Of a DNA stretch of 64,000 nt, positions 40,711 through 50,190 are shown in pieces. Below the pieces are notes generated by a model that saw nothing but the letters and a program-made list of their open reading frames with translations, did no database searches and had not been told where the DNA came from. The DNA is from Streptomyces sp. NBC_01689 (GTDB lineage Bacteria > Actinomycetota > Actinomycetes > Streptomycetales > Streptomycetaceae), in contig NZ_CP109592.1 in NCBI RefSeq assembly GCF_036250675.1, positions 8,432,001 to 8,496,000 on the forward strand, in the 5' to 3' direction. A program made the translations under genes and the position numbers. Every line of letters starts with the position of its first letter. Within the stretch, counting starts at the first letter, position 1.

Positions 40711-42276
40711 ATGAGCGGACACCGCCTTCTGACCACCCTGTGCTGCGCCCTGCTCGCCGTGACGGCGACGGCCTGGACCACGGCGCGGCCCCCGAAGCCC
40801 GTCCGGCAGGACACCACCGCGACCGTACGCACCCACGAGGGTGCGGTGCGGGGCGCCGCCCACGACGGCTACCTCACCTTCGAGGGCATCCCCTACGCGG
40901 CACCTCCCGTCGGCGGGCTGCGCTGGAAGCCGCCCCGCCCCGCGGCACCCTGGTCCGGGGTGCGGGACGCGACCCGGCCCACGAGCGCGTGCCCGCAGCC
41001 GGCCGGCGAGGTACCGGGCGGCAGCACCGACGAGGACTGCCTCCATCTGAACGTCACCAGGCCGGAGGGCGCGGGAGGGGCACGCCCCCGGCCGGTGATC
41101 GTGTGGCTGCACGGAGGTGGCCTCACCACCGGGGCGGCAAGCTCGTACGACGCCCATCGCCTGGCCGTCCGGGGTGACGTCGTGGTCGTCACCGTCGACT
41201 ACCGCCTCGGAGCCCTCGGTTTCCTCGCGCACCGCGGGCTGCCCGGCTCCGGCACCTTCGGACTGGCCGACCAGCAGGCGGCACTGCGCTGGGTGCGCGC
41301 CGAGATCGGCGCCTTCGGCGGTGATCCGCACGACGTGACACTGGCGGGAGAGTCGGCGGGCGGCTACAGCGTCTGCGCCCAGCTCGCCTCACCCACCGCC
41401 ACCGGGCTCTTCGAGCGGGCCGTCATCGAGAGCGGTCCCTGCACGGGCCGCGGCGACAGGCCGTTCGCACCGTCCTCCGTCGCACTGGCGACGGCCCGCG
41501 GAGAGGGGGCCGAGTTCGCGGCCGGGGTCGGCTGCGGTGCCGCCCCCGATGTTCCGGCGTGCCTGCGCCGGGTACCCGTCTCCCGCCTGCTCGCGGCCCA
41601 GGACACCGATCAACAGCCCGCCCACGAGACCCCGTTGCTGCCCGCCGACCCGGCGGCGGCCCTCGCGGCGGGGCGCTTCCACCGGGTCCCGGTACTCATC
41701 GGCGACAACCACGACGAGGGCAACGGCTGGGCCGCCGGAATCATCCAGGCGGGCAACCCCGTCACCCCGGACACCTGGCCCGGGGTCGTGGCCGCCTTCT
41801 TCCCGGCCCCAGGGCAGGCGCAGGCGATCGTGCGTGAGTACCCGGTGCACCGCGCCGACGGCGGCCCGGTGTTCGGCGCGGTCATCGGAGACGCGGACTT
41901 CGCCTGCCCGACGGCATCCGCCGGCCGTCTGCTGGCAGCCGAAGTCCCGGTCTGGCGCTACGAGTTCGCCGACGAGCACGCGCCACCGCTCACCCCGGGC
42001 ACGCCCCCGTTCCCGCTCGGCGCGCCCCACGCGGCCGAACTGCCCTACCTGTTCGACCTCGGCGGCCGCTCCCGCGATCTGACCGCGGCCCAGCACCGGC
42101 TGGCCGACACCATGATCGACTACTGGACGCGCTTCGCCCGGACCGGCGACCCGAACGGTCCTTCCTCGCCGCACTGGTCGCGCCGCGCGGTGCTGTCCCT
42201 GGCGCCGGACCACATCGTTCCCACCCACAGCGTGATCTCCCGCCACCACTGCGCGTTCTGGGACGCGCTCGGGTGA
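40711..42276 (+). CDS. Secreted type-B carboxylesterase
   Basis: This 521-residue alpha/beta-hydrolase belongs to the carboxylesterase/lipase type-B family. A signal peptide (HRLLTTLCCALLAVTATAWT) precedes the catalytic domain. The domain opens with VRTHEGAVRGAAHDGYLTFE and GIPYAAPPVGGLRW and has the oxyanion-hole segment VIVWLHGGGLTTGAA. The nucleophile sits in TLAGESAGGYSVC; the catalytic His is probably in GAPHAAELPYLFD. Conserved cysteines (STDEDCLHLNV) fit an exported protein. The ATG at 40711 follows CCGAGGAACG. The substrate is not predictable. The next gene starts about 150 bp downstream, so co-transcription is possible. Confidence 0.93.
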   Translation: MSGHRLLTTLCCALLAVTATAWTTARPPKPVRQDTTATVRTHEGAVRGAAHDGYLTFEGIPYAAPPVGGLRWKPPRPAAPWSGVRDATRPTSACPQPAGEVPGGSTDEDCLHLNVTRPEGAGGARPRPVIVWLHGGGLTTGAASSYDAHRLAVRGDVVVVTVDYRLGALGFLAHRGLPGSGTFGLADQQAALRWVRAEIGAFGGDPHDVTLAGESAGGYSVCAQLASPTATGLFERAVIESGPCTGRGDRPFAPSSVALATARGEGAEFAAGVGCGAAPDVPACLRRVPVSRLLAAQDTDQQPAHETPLLPADPAAALAAGRFHRVPVLIGDNHDEGNGWAAGIIQAGNPVTPDTWPGVVAAFFPAPGQAQAIVREYPVHRADGGPVFGAVIGDADFACPTASAGRLLAAEVPVWRYEFADEHAPPLTPGTPPFPLGAPHAAELPYLFDLGGRSRDLTAAQHRLADTMIDYWTRFARTGDPNGPSSPHWSRRAVLSLAPDHIVPTHSVISRHHCAFWDALG

Positions 42277-42425
42277 CCACGAAGACGTCGGCCGTGCGCC
42301 GGCGGCCCCGGAAACCGGCCCAAGGACCCCTCGCGCCGAACCCCTCGCGCCCCGCCGTCAACTCTGCGCCGGATCCACCACCGAACCCACGAGAACCCCA
42401 CCGTACGAACTCTGAGGAGACCCTC

Positions 42426-43091
42426 ATGCAGGAAACGCTCGCCCGGCGGCTGACGGGCCTCGCCGGCATCGCCACCGCGGCCGCCTTCATCGTCCAAGTG
42501 CCCTTGTATTTCGTCTACTCCGGTTCGCCGCCCGACGCGAACGTCCTCACGAGGTTACTGATCGGCATCCTCGCGCTGGCGTTCCTGATCGTCTTCGCCA
42601 TGGCCTTCCGCGAACTGGTCACACAGGCGAACCCCGCCTACGAATGGGTCGGCACGCTCGCCTTCGCCACCGGACTGGTCTACGCGACGGTCACCCTGGT
42701 CTCCAGCGGGCTGGAAGCCGGCGCGGTCATCGCCGCCGACCGTCCGGTCGACCCGACCGTCACGGTCAGCGGTACCTACGTCCTCTACGGGTCGATCGGC
42801 CGGCTCCTGCTCGCGCTCTTCCTGACCGCCATCGGCTTCGCGATCTCCCGTACCCACGCACTGCCGCGCTGGACGGGACGCTCCGCCTTCGTCCTGGCGG
42901 CCGCCAACCTGGCCTTCGTGCCGTCCCTGTTCTTCGGAAACACTCCCGCGCACTTCTACGCGGCGAACGGCTGGGGCACCACGGCCCTGATGGGAGCGGT
43001 CTTCAGCTACTGGCTGCTCGCCCTGGGCATCTCCACCTACCGCGGTGCCACACGGCGTACGCCCGCCGGCCCGGCGGAGCCGCGGTACTGA
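42426..43091 (+). CDS. Multi-pass membrane protein of unknown function
   Basis: This 221-residue protein has about six membrane helices: residues about 10-30, 42-62, 72-97, 117-140, 150-170 and 180-205 (LLIGILALAFLIVFAMAF, LMGAVFSYWLLALGIST and others). It resembles small DUF4386-like integral membrane proteins, but I cannot assign a family with confidence. The ATG at 42426 follows TGAGGAGACC. It converges on the FAD monooxygenase gene, with 47 bp between the stops. Confidence 0.8.
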   Translation: MQETLARRLTGLAGIATAAAFIVQVPLYFVYSGSPPDANVLTRLLIGILALAFLIVFAMAFRELVTQANPAYEWVGTLAFATGLVYATVTLVSSGLEAGAVIAADRPVDPTVTVSGTYVLYGSIGRLLLALFLTAIGFAISRTHALPRWTGRSAFVLAAANLAFVPSLFFGNTPAHFYAANGWGTTALMGAVFSYWLLALGISTYRGATRRTPAGPAEPRY

Positions 43092-43138
43092 CGCCCCGAC
43101 GCGGCCGACACGGCGCCCTTCCTCCTCACCACCCGTCG

Positions 43139-44248
43139 TCAGCCGGGCTGGAAGAAGGCGAGCATTTTCCGGGCGGCGTCCGGTGAGGTCAGCAGCTCAT
43201 GCAGGTCCGCGGACATCCGGGCGGCCGCACCGGACCGTGCGAACATCTCGCGTTCGTACTCCTCGACGGCGGCGGGCATGTGGTCCGGGTGCGCGGCCAG
43301 CGCGAGACCGAGCAGGGCGCCGTCGAGCAGCGCCATGTTGGCGCCCTGCCCCACCGGTGGCATCAGGTGCGCGGCATCGCCGAGCAACGTGACGCCCGGA
43401 GTCGACGGCCAGGTCAGCCCGACCGGGAGGGAGGTGATCGCCCGCGGCACGACCTGATCGTCGCAGGCGGCGATCAGCGAGGTGAAGCGGGAGTCCCAGC
43501 CGGGGAGGAGGTCGATCAGCCGCGCCCGGGCGGCGGCCGGGTCGTGGAACGGGATCCCGCAGGTGGCGAACCAGTCCTCGTCGGTGTGGTAGAAGCTGAG
43601 GCCGATACGGACGCGCCCGTCGCCGTTGCGCTGTGCCGCCAGGGACAGTCCGTCGCCGAGCACCCAGTAGTTGCCGCGCCCGACCATCGCCGCGAGGTCG
43701 GGGTGCGTGCGGTCGATGTCGGGGATCCCGACCTCGACGATGTTCTGGCCGATGTGGGTCGGACGGGCGTCGGTGAGCAGCGCGCGGACCCGGGACTGCG
43801 CGCCGTCCGCGCCGACCAGCAGGTCGTACGGCGCGCTGCCGCCGTCCGCGAAGCGCAGCAGGCCGTCCGCCGCGGACAGGTACGCGTGCCCCCAGCGCAC
43901 CACTCCCTCGGGGAGGGAGTCCAGGAACAGATCGCGGAGATCGGCGCGGTCGACCTCGGGCCGGTCGAGCGGGGCGTCGTCGGGTGTGTCCTCCTGGAGC
44001 AACAAGGTGCCGTCCGGCTCCAGGAGGCGCATGTCCTGGCCCTCACCACGGGCTATCGCGTGGAACCGGTCGATCAGTCCGGCCTCGCGCAGCGCCCGCT
44101 GGCCGGAGTGGATGTCGAGCATGCCGCCCTGGCCGCGCGCGTCGCGTGACGACTCCCGCTCGTACACCACGGAATCCATCCCGTGCACGTGCAGCACCCG
44201 GGCGAGAGCCAGGCCGCCGAGGCCGGCTCCGACGATGGCGATGGTCAT
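43139..44248 (-). CDS. FAD-dependent monooxygenase (TetX/PHBH-like)
   Basis: This 369-residue flavoprotein hydroxylates an aromatic or polyketide-like small molecule using NAD(P)H and oxygen. It has the Rossmann motif AIVGAGLGGLALARVLH, an ARGQGGMLDI flavin loop, the DG-type motif LLVGADGAQSRVR and the second FAD motif GVTLLGDAAHLMPPVGQGAN. These place it near TetX-like tetracycline-inactivating and related enzymes, but the substrate is unproven. The ATG at 44248 follows GGGGAAGTGG. It is divergent from a TetR regulator with operator-like repeats between them, the layout of an inducible drug-resistance or catabolic pair. Confidence 0.93.
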   Translation of the reverse strand: MTIAIVGAGLGGLALARVLHVHGMDSVVYERESSRDARGQGGMLDIHSGQRALREAGLIDRFHAIARGEGQDMRLLEPDGTLLLQEDTPDDAPLDRPEVDRADLRDLFLDSLPEGVVRWGHAYLSAADGLLRFADGGSAPYDLLVGADGAQSRVRALLTDARPTHIGQNIVEVGIPDIDRTHPDLAAMVGRGNYWVLGDGLSLAAQRNGDGRVRIGLSFYHTDEDWFATCGIPFHDPAAARARLIDLLPGWDSRFTSLIAACDDQVVPRAITSLPVGLTWPSTPGVTLLGDAAHLMPPVGQGANMALLDGALLGLALAAHPDHMPAAVEEYEREMFARSGAAARMSADLHELLTSPDAARKMLAFFQPG

Positions 44249-44261
44249 GACCACTTCCCCT

Positions 44262-44293
44262 CGATACACCGTATGGGTCGATACACTGTATCG
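44262..44293. promoter_or_regulatory. Double TetR-type operator between monooxygenase and tetR
   Basis: CGATACACTGTATCG at 44279-44293 is a near-perfect palindrome. CGATACACCGTATGGG at 44262-44277 is a second, imperfect copy 17 bp upstream. The two sites lie 15 bp from the monooxygenase start and 26 bp from the tetR start, so binding would block both. Confidence 0.75.
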
Positions 44294-44318
44294 AGCGATG
44301 CGATGTATGGTGACCGGC

Positions 44319-44999
44319 ATGTTGGTGTGGGAGAGGCCGGAGCCGCCGGATCGGCCCGTACCGGCCCCGTTGAGCCGGGACCGGATCGTGCGAGCGGCGA
44401 TCCGGCTGGCGGACGCGGACGGCCTGGAGGCGGTGTCGCTGCGCAAGGTCGCCACCGCGCTGGACGTCCGGCCGATGCGGCTGTACGGCTACATCGCAGG
44501 CAAGGAGGAGTTGCTCGACCTCATGGTCGACGCCGTCCACGCCGAGATCCGGCCGGCCGGCGACGGCCGGCGGGAGGTGCTCCGGTCCCTCGCGGAGTCC
44601 ACTCGGCGTGCCGCGCACGCGCACGAATGGCTGGCCGATCTCCTGGGCGGCCGTCCCCAGCTCGGGCCGCAGGCGCTGGCCACCGGGGACGCGGTGGTCG
44701 CCGTGCTGGACGGAGCGGACCTGGACGACATCATGCCGGTGGTCGCCGCGGTCAACGCCTACGCGATCGGAGCGGTGCGCCGGGAGATCGCCGAGCGGCG
44801 AGCCGAGCGGGCCACCGGAATGGACGAGAGACGGTGGCAGGTCGCGCTCGGGCCCTATCTGGAGCGCACCTTCGCCACCGGCCGTTTCCCCGCGCTGGCC
44901 AGGGTGGTGCGCGACGCCGCCCATCTGGACGCCGACCGCACGTTCCGGCTCGGTCTCGACTGCCTGCTCGACGGCATCGAGGCACGCATCGCGCGGTGA
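44319..44999 (+). CDS. TetR-family repressor
   Basis: This 226-residue repressor has the helix-turn-helix RDRIVRAAIRLADADGLEAV then SLRKVATALDVRPMRLYGYI. The C-terminal domain is of the tetracycline-repressor type (TetR_C), containing AHAHEWLADLLGGRPQLGPQ and the later FPALARVVRDA. ATG 44319 gives MLVWERPEPPDRP, the usual N-terminus of this branch; ATG 44298 is an alternative close to the operator. It is expected to repress the divergent FAD monooxygenase until a small aromatic ligand binds. Confidence 0.92.
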   Translation: MLVWERPEPPDRPVPAPLSRDRIVRAAIRLADADGLEAVSLRKVATALDVRPMRLYGYIAGKEELLDLMVDAVHAEIRPAGDGRREVLRSLAESTRRAAHAHEWLADLLGGRPQLGPQALATGDAVVAVLDGADLDDIMPVVAAVNAYAIGAVRREIAERRAERATGMDERRWQVALGPYLERTFATGRFPALARVVRDAAHLDADRTFRLGLDCLLDGIEARIAR

Positions 45000-45296
45000 G
45001 GCACGGCCCGACGGCCGTACCGGTACCGCCCACGCCCCGGGGCGCGACCGGCCCACCAGGCCGGTCCGGTCGGTCTTGAGACGCCGACGTCCACCGGCCC
45101 GCGAGGCCGCGGGCCCGTACCGGGAACAGCGGGCAAGGTCCGCACGGTTGGATGTACCGGGGACCGGCACCACCCGGGCGGATGGACACGAAGACCGCGG
45201 GGTCGTCCGCCCCCCACCGGAATCCGGACCTCAGGATCGCGGTACACCCGCCGCGCAGCCGGACCGAGACACATATCTGCAGGAGGACTGTTCTTC
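45000..45296. other. Spacer before the PIG-L gene
   Basis: Non-coding. No terminator or promoter is clear enough to name. A strong AGGAGGA ribosome-binding site lies at its right end. Confidence 0.4.
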
Positions 45297-46130
45297 ATGG
45301 CTGACCGGCCCTTGACACTCATGGCAGTGCACGCCCACCCCGACGACGAGGCCACGGGAACCGGAGGGGTCCTCGCGCGGTACGCGGCGGAAGGCGTCCG
45401 TACGGTCCTGGTGACCTGTACCGACGGCGGCTGCGGTGACGGACCGGGGGGCGTCAAGCCGGGCGGACCCGGGCACGATCCGGCGGCCGTCGCCCTGATG
45501 CGCCGTCAGGAACTGGAGGCGAGCTGCGAGGTCCTGAAGATCAGCGATCTGGAGATGCTGGACTACGCCGACTCCGGAATGATGGGCTGGCCGAGCAACG
45601 ATGCACCCGGCTCCTTCTGGCGGACCCCCGTGGCCGAGGGCGCCGCCCGGCTCGCGGAACTCATCCGGCACTACCGCCCCGACGTGGTGGTCACCTACGA
45701 CGAGAACGGCTTCTACGGCCACCCCGACCACATCCAGGCCCACCGCATCACCATGGCGGCGATCGAGATGACGGACCTGACACCGAAGGTCTACTGGACG
45801 GCGATGCCCCGCGCGACGATGGCGCGGTTCGGTGAGGTCATGCGCGAGTTCGGTGCGGAGATGCCGGAGCCGGATTCCGCCGAGGCCGCCGCGATCGCCG
45901 AGATCGGTCTGCCCGACGACGAGATCACCACCTGGGTGGACACCACCGCGTTCAGCGGCCAGAAGTTCGACGCCCTGGCCGCGCACGCCAGCCAGGGCGA
46001 GAACATCTTCTTCCTCAAGATGGGCAAGGAGAGGTTCGGCGACCTGATGGGCATGGAGACCTTCGTCCGGGTCAGGGACACCACCGGAGCCGCCGTGCCG
46101 GAGAACGACCTCTTCGCCGGACTGCGCTGA
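45297..46130 (+). CDS. PIG-L/LmbE-family deacetylase
   Basis: This 277-residue zinc hydrolase removes acyl groups from N-acyl sugars or related conjugates. The zinc site is visible as VHAHPDDEATGTGG (His-Pro-Asp-Asp-Glu) and, later, GFYGHPDHIQAHRI. Length and layout are close to the actinomycete mycothiol enzymes MshB and Mca, but those occur elsewhere in most genomes and the exact substrate cannot be fixed here. The AGGAGGA site is 10 bp before the ATG. The gene is followed by a terminator and stands alone. Confidence 0.92.
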   Translation: MADRPLTLMAVHAHPDDEATGTGGVLARYAAEGVRTVLVTCTDGGCGDGPGGVKPGGPGHDPAAVALMRRQELEASCEVLKISDLEMLDYADSGMMGWPSNDAPGSFWRTPVAEGAARLAELIRHYRPDVVVTYDENGFYGHPDHIQAHRITMAAIEMTDLTPKVYWTAMPRATMARFGEVMREFGAEMPEPDSAEAAAIAEIGLPDDEITTWVDTTAFSGQKFDALAAHASQGENIFFLKMGKERFGDLMGMETFVRVRDTTGAAVPENDLFAGLR

Positions 46131-46145
46131 TCCCCCGTCCGACCT

Positions 46146-46178
46146 GGGCCGGGGAGGTCTTTTCGGCCGCCCCGGCCC
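46146..46178 (+). terminator. Stem-loop terminator after the PIG-L gene
   Basis: GGGCCGGGG and CCCCGGCCC form a perfect 9-bp stem with a 15-nt loop that contains TCTTTTC. Confidence 0.75.
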
Positions 46179-46408
46179 CGCACCGACACGGCGACGGGGG
46201 AGGCCGGCACCGTTGTGCGTCGCCACAGGTCGGAGGCGGCTGCCGGAGCCGAGGAGGGGACGAACCGTCCCGGCGCGAGGGCCACGGCCGTCGGATCAAG
46301 GCGCCGGAGCGCCGGATGCCCGGCCGCGCGCGAGTCCGAACTGTCGCGGGTCCCTTGCCGTTCGGCGCCCGCAAGCGGCTGTCGCCTGGCCGTCGGACGG
46401 CGGAGCGG

Positions 46409-47212
46409 TCACGCGAAGCCGCCGTTGCTCATCAGCAGCTGACCGTTGATCCACTCGCCGTCCCCTGAGCACAGGAAGTCCACGAGGCGGCCGGTGTCCC
46501 GCGGAGTGCCCAGCCGGCCGGCCGGGGTGCCGCGCAGGCAGTGCTCGCGGTCCTCCGCGGACATCCACCCGGTGTCGACCGGTCCGGGATTGATCACGTT
46601 GGAGGTCACGCCGAGGTGGGCGAACTCCTGGGCGGCGGCCAGGACGATGCGGTCCAGGGCGCCCTTGCTCGCCCCGTAGGGCAGGTTGCCGACCGTGTGA
46701 TCACTGGTGAGGCCGACGATCCGGCCGGTTCCCCGTTCCGCGGAGAAGCGGCGTCCGAACTCGCGGATGAGCAGCCAGGTGGCGCGCGCGTTGACGGCGA
46801 AGTGCCGGTCGAAACTCTCCACGGTGGTGTCCAGCAGCCCGGAGTCGACGGACTCGCAGTGGCTCATCACCAGCGCGGTGACACGGCCCGATCGTTCCTC
46901 GACCTCGTCGAAGACGCGTGCCGGGGTGTCCGGGTCGGCGAGATCCGCCTCGACCGCGGTGACGGCCGCGCCGTGCCCGATGAGGGTACGGCTGATCACG
47001 TCGGCCGCGCCGGGCTCGCTGCCCCAGCTCATCCGGTCGTCGTAGGGGGTCCAGTAGGTGAAGGCGATGTCCCAGCCCGACGCGGCCAGCCGACCGGCGA
47101 TGCCCGCGCCGATCCCGGCCGTGCGGCCCACCCCGGTGATCAGGGCGAGCGGACGGTCGCCCGTACGGTCCCGGTCCCGCGCCGGCCGGTCCTGATCGCT
47201 GTGTGTCGTCAC
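46409..47212 (-). CDS. Short-chain dehydrogenase/reductase
   Basis: This 267-residue SDR has the cofactor-binding motif ALITGVGRTAGIGAGIAG, the NARATW segment after the central strand, and a catalytic YGASKGALD (Tyr and Lys). The C-terminus, DFLCSGDGEWINGQLLMSNG, is typical of FabG-like SDRs. The insertion YWTPYDDRMSWGSEPGAADV after the second strand is usual for a Streptomyces subgroup. The GTG at 47212 has a weak ribosome-binding site. The substrate is unknown. Confidence 0.88.
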   Translation of the reverse strand: MTTHSDQDRPARDRDRTGDRPLALITGVGRTAGIGAGIAGRLAASGWDIAFTYWTPYDDRMSWGSEPGAADVISRTLIGHGAAVTAVEADLADPDTPARVFDEVEERSGRVTALVMSHCESVDSGLLDTTVESFDRHFAVNARATWLLIREFGRRFSAERGTGRIVGLTSDHTVGNLPYGASKGALDRIVLAAAQEFAHLGVTSNVINPGPVDTGWMSAEDREHCLRGTPAGRLGTPRDTGRLVDFLCSGDGEWINGQLLMSNGGFA

Positions 47213-47490
47213 GGTCCGGAATGGTTCACCAACGGCGCTGTGACGTCAACGGACTTCCCGCGACGCCACGGAGGACGACGGGAGGGAACCGCCCGCACAT
47301 CCGGCCCTCCGTGCGGCGAGCACGCGAGGACCACCCGAGGACAACGCCGGTGTCCGCCGGGCGGATTCCTCCGGCCGGGCCGCGCATGGCCGGGCCCCGC
47401 GGCCCCGGACCGCCCCGCCCGGGTGACGACGCGGGCCCCTGGGGGACGCGCATCGCCACCTCGGCGGGGGCGGAGACGGGTGGGATGTCC

Positions 47491-48504
47491 TTACTTGGTG
47501 GCGAGGAAGAGGTAGTCGGCGGTGTAGGGGACGCGGGCAGTGCGGTGGGTGGTGGGGTTGCAGGTGCCGGTGGGGGCGACGCCGCCGTGGGTGTTGAGAC
47601 GCAGGACGGTGGTGGTCTTGGCGAGGAGTCCCTCGTTCTTGCCGGTCTGGTGGGCGCGGAGGAGGAGTTGGGGGATGTTGCCGGGGCCGTTGTCGAACTT
47701 GTTGAGGACGGTTCCGGTCACCGAGGAGTGGTCGGGTGCGATCCACTGCGGGGGGCCGGCGGGGCCGTGCTGGGCGAAGCTGTGCTGGATGTGGCCCTGG
47801 AGGGTGGCGTCGACGTTGTCCTGGGTGAAGGCGTAGGTGCCGTCGTCCTGCTTCGTGCAGGCGTAGACCTGCGCTCCCTTGACCACGCCCGCGAGCGCGG
47901 AGTGGCGGATGGCGTCGGGCAGCGAGACGGCTCCGGGCAGGGCGATCGCCTGGCCGCGGACCGCGCCGCCGGGGAACTCGCCGGTGTGGAGGTTGAAGTA
48001 GAACTGGTCGGGGTGGGCCTTGATGGTGTTCAGCAGCCGCGCGTCGGTGATCTTCACGCTGCCGAACACGAACGGGCCGCCGTCCTTGAGCTTCTCCATG
48101 AAGAACGGGATCTTGATGTCTCCGTTGGTACCGCGTGCTCCCTGGTGGAGGTGGGCCATGGTCGGGGTCGCGGTGCCGGTCCAGGCGAAGGCGAAGGAGA
48201 CCTCGTCGCCCTGGATGCGCATGAGGGCCAGCGCGGTGCCGTCCTTGTCACCCACGGCCGGCTTGCCCTTCACCGGCACCTCGTTGTCACCCGTCAGGAC
48301 CGAGGTGAAGTACCTCGCCCCCGGAGTGTCCTTGGAGTAGCGGCCGATGACACCCGCGGCCTGTGCCGCACCCGAGTGCTGGGCCGAACCCGCGGCGGGG
48401 TGGCCGACGTTCGCGTCGGCGGCGCCGTCCTCGCCGTTGCAGGCGGTCAGCAGCAGGGTGCCGGTGACGGCGGTCATCGCGATGGTGGCGAAACGCTTCA
48501 ACAT
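47491..48504 (-). CDS. CHRD-domain lipoprotein with DUF3455-like C-terminus
   Basis: This 337-residue surface lipoprotein has the lipobox LLLTAC at about residue 22. A CHRD-type domain follows (about 60-185), with SVLTGDNEVPVKGKPAVGDK, TMAHLHQGARGTNGDIKIPF and FYFNLHTGEFPGGAVRGQAI; this fold is related to superoxide-dismutase-like beta sandwiches. The C-terminal part (about 190-337), VYACTKQDDGTYAFTQ and later VTGTVLNKFDNGPGNIPQLL, looks like DUF3455. The combination is seen in actinomycetes with no assigned function. The two domains may bind a surface ligand together. Confidence 0.85.
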   Translation of the reverse strand: MLKRFATIAMTAVTGTLLLTACNGEDGAADANVGHPAAGSAQHSGAAQAAGVIGRYSKDTPGARYFTSVLTGDNEVPVKGKPAVGDKDGTALALMRIQGDEVSFAFAWTGTATPTMAHLHQGARGTNGDIKIPFFMEKLKDGGPFVFGSVKITDARLLNTIKAHPDQFYFNLHTGEFPGGAVRGQAIALPGAVSLPDAIRHSALAGVVKGAQVYACTKQDDGTYAFTQDNVDATLQGHIQHSFAQHGPAGPPQWIAPDHSSVTGTVLNKFDNGPGNIPQLLLRAHQTGKNEGLLAKTTTVLRLNTHGGVAPTGTCNPTTHRTARVPYTADYLFLATK

Positions 48505-48811
48505 GCTGGGTCGTTCTCCCCGTGATAGCCGATCCGCGGAGGATCCGCGGTCGTTCTCCCTTCATCACGGGGCACCCGCGCCGCTTCCTCAGCCGATGAC
48601 AGTCCTGAGACAGGCCTGAGAAGAGACGGGATCACTGCGGACACGATCTTGACATCCGCCCGGGTTCCCGTGCCCGGACAGCCACGCCACGAGGACGGAC
48701 GGCCCGCCTGCCCGCCCGGCCGGGAACGCGGGGGCGGGCGACGGACGTGGACCGTGCGCTCCGGTCGAGCGCGGGATCGGGGCCGGACGTCGGACTGGTT
48801 AGGCTTTCGCC
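48505..48811. other. Divergent spacer with short direct repeats
   Basis: GGTCGTTCTCCC occurs twice (about 48509 and 48550), and GATCCGCGG is repeated in tandem between the copies. They lie just upstream of the CHRD gene start and could be a control site. Nothing coding is seen. Confidence 0.45.
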
Positions 48812-49438
48812 ATGGACGCGGCCCTGACAAGCGGTGAGCACACCGGCGACGGCGATGAGCACACCGGCGGTGAGCAAACCGGCGGTGCGCACACCGAGCC
48901 CGTCATCCGGGACGCCAGGGAACTGGCCGCCGATCCGGAACGCGCGGCCGGGTTCGCGGAGTCGGCCCACCGGATCCTGGCGGACCTGGTCGCCGGAGGT
49001 GCCGCGCTGGGCTGGGTCGAACCGCCGTCGCCGGACGAGGTGGCGGAGCTGCTGGGACACGTCATGACCGCGGCGCGGAACGGGGACGCCGCCCTGCGAG
49101 CCGCGTACCTCGGCCGCCGGCTCGTCGGGCTGGGGTACTGGCTCCGCTACGCCCGGCCGACCCACCGGCCGCACGCCGACCTGGAGAAGATCGCGGTGGA
49201 CGCAGCCGCCCACGGCCGGGGCGTGGGCCGGGCACTGACCACCGCGCTCGTCGCCGACGCCCGGGCGGCGGGCATCGAGGTCCTCACCCTGGACGCCCGC
49301 GGCGACAACACCGGAGCCCTGCACCTCTACCGTTCGCTGGGCTTCACCGAATACGGCCGTCTGCCCCGCTTCGTCGCGGTCGGTGAACACCGCTACGACA
49401 AGGTCTTCTTCATGCTGGACCTCCGCCGGCACGGCTGA
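48812..49438 (+). CDS. GNAT-family N-acetyltransferase
   Basis: This 208-residue acetyltransferase binds acetyl-CoA through HGRGVGRALTTALVADARAA (the R/QxxGxG/A loop). Its C-terminal strand reads GALHLYRSLGFTEYGRLPRF, a standard GNAT signature. The first 30 residues are a His/Gly/Thr-rich low-complexity segment (GEHTGDGDEHTGGEQTGGAH) encoded by short repeats. The substrate is not predictable. The ATG at 48812 has only a weak ribosome-binding site. Confidence 0.88.
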   Translation: MDAALTSGEHTGDGDEHTGGEQTGGAHTEPVIRDARELAADPERAAGFAESAHRILADLVAGGAALGWVEPPSPDEVAELLGHVMTAARNGDAALRAAYLGRRLVGLGYWLRYARPTHRPHADLEKIAVDAAAHGRGVGRALTTALVADARAAGIEVLTLDARGDNTGALHLYRSLGFTEYGRLPRFVAVGEHRYDKVFFMLDLRRHG

Positions 49439-49538
49439 CCACCGGCGGCGGGGGAGAGAGCGGGCCCGAACGGCCGGATCCAGGACCGGGCAGTTTTCGA
49501 GAAGCGCCGGTGGCCCGGCGGCCCCTACCGTCGAGGTC

Positions 49539-50171
49539 ATGAAGTCCATCGATTCCGTGACCCTCGAGGTGGCCGACACCACGGCCGCCGCCCGCTTCTA
49601 CTCCACCGCCTTCGGACTGGAGCCGTCGCAGGTGCGCCTGCGTGACTCGCAGTCACCCACGACGGGGTTCCGCGGGTTCACCCTGTCCCTGGTGGTGTCC
49701 CAGCCGGGCAACGTCGACGCCCTGGTCGACGCGGCCCTGGAAGCGGGCGCCACCGCCCTGAAGCCCACCGCGAAGTCGCTGTGGGGCTACGGCGGCGTCG
49801 TCCAGGCCCCGGACGGCACGATCTGGAAGATCGCGACGTCGGCGAAGAAGGACACGGGCCCGGTCACCCGCGCCTTCGACGAACTCGTCCTCCTGCTGGG
49901 CGTCGAGGACGTCAAGGCCGCCAAGCGGTTCTACGTGGAGCGGGGCCTCACCGTCGGGAAGAGCTTCGGCGGCAAGTACGTGGAGTTCGTCGCCGGGCCG
50001 GGTTCCGTCAAGCCGGCCCTGTACAAGCGCAGCGCTCTCGCCAAGGACGCGGGTGTCCCCGCCGACGGCACCGGATCGCACCGGATCGTCCTCGCGGGCG
50101 CCACCGGCCCGTTCACCGACCCGGACGGGTTCGTATGGGAAGCCGACGTCCCTCTGCCGGCCACCGCTTGA
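49539..50171 (+). CDS. Two-domain VOC-family protein
   Basis: This 210-residue protein has two VOC-fold halves: SVTLEVADTTAAARFYSTAF ... APDGTIWKIA and ELVLLLGVEDVKAAKRFYVE ... TDPDGFVWEAD. It is like many uncharacterised actinomycete glyoxalase-type proteins. The ATG at 49539 follows CGAGGTC. It is transcribed toward the LuxR remnant, with 19 bp between. Confidence 0.88.
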   Translation: MKSIDSVTLEVADTTAAARFYSTAFGLEPSQVRLRDSQSPTTGFRGFTLSLVVSQPGNVDALVDAALEAGATALKPTAKSLWGYGGVVQAPDGTIWKIATSAKKDTGPVTRAFDELVLLLGVEDVKAAKRFYVERGLTVGKSFGGKYVEFVAGPGSVKPALYKRSALAKDAGVPADGTGSHRIVLAGATGPFTDPDGFVWEADVPLPATA

Positions 50172-50190
50172 GCCGGCGGAGGGGCACGGG

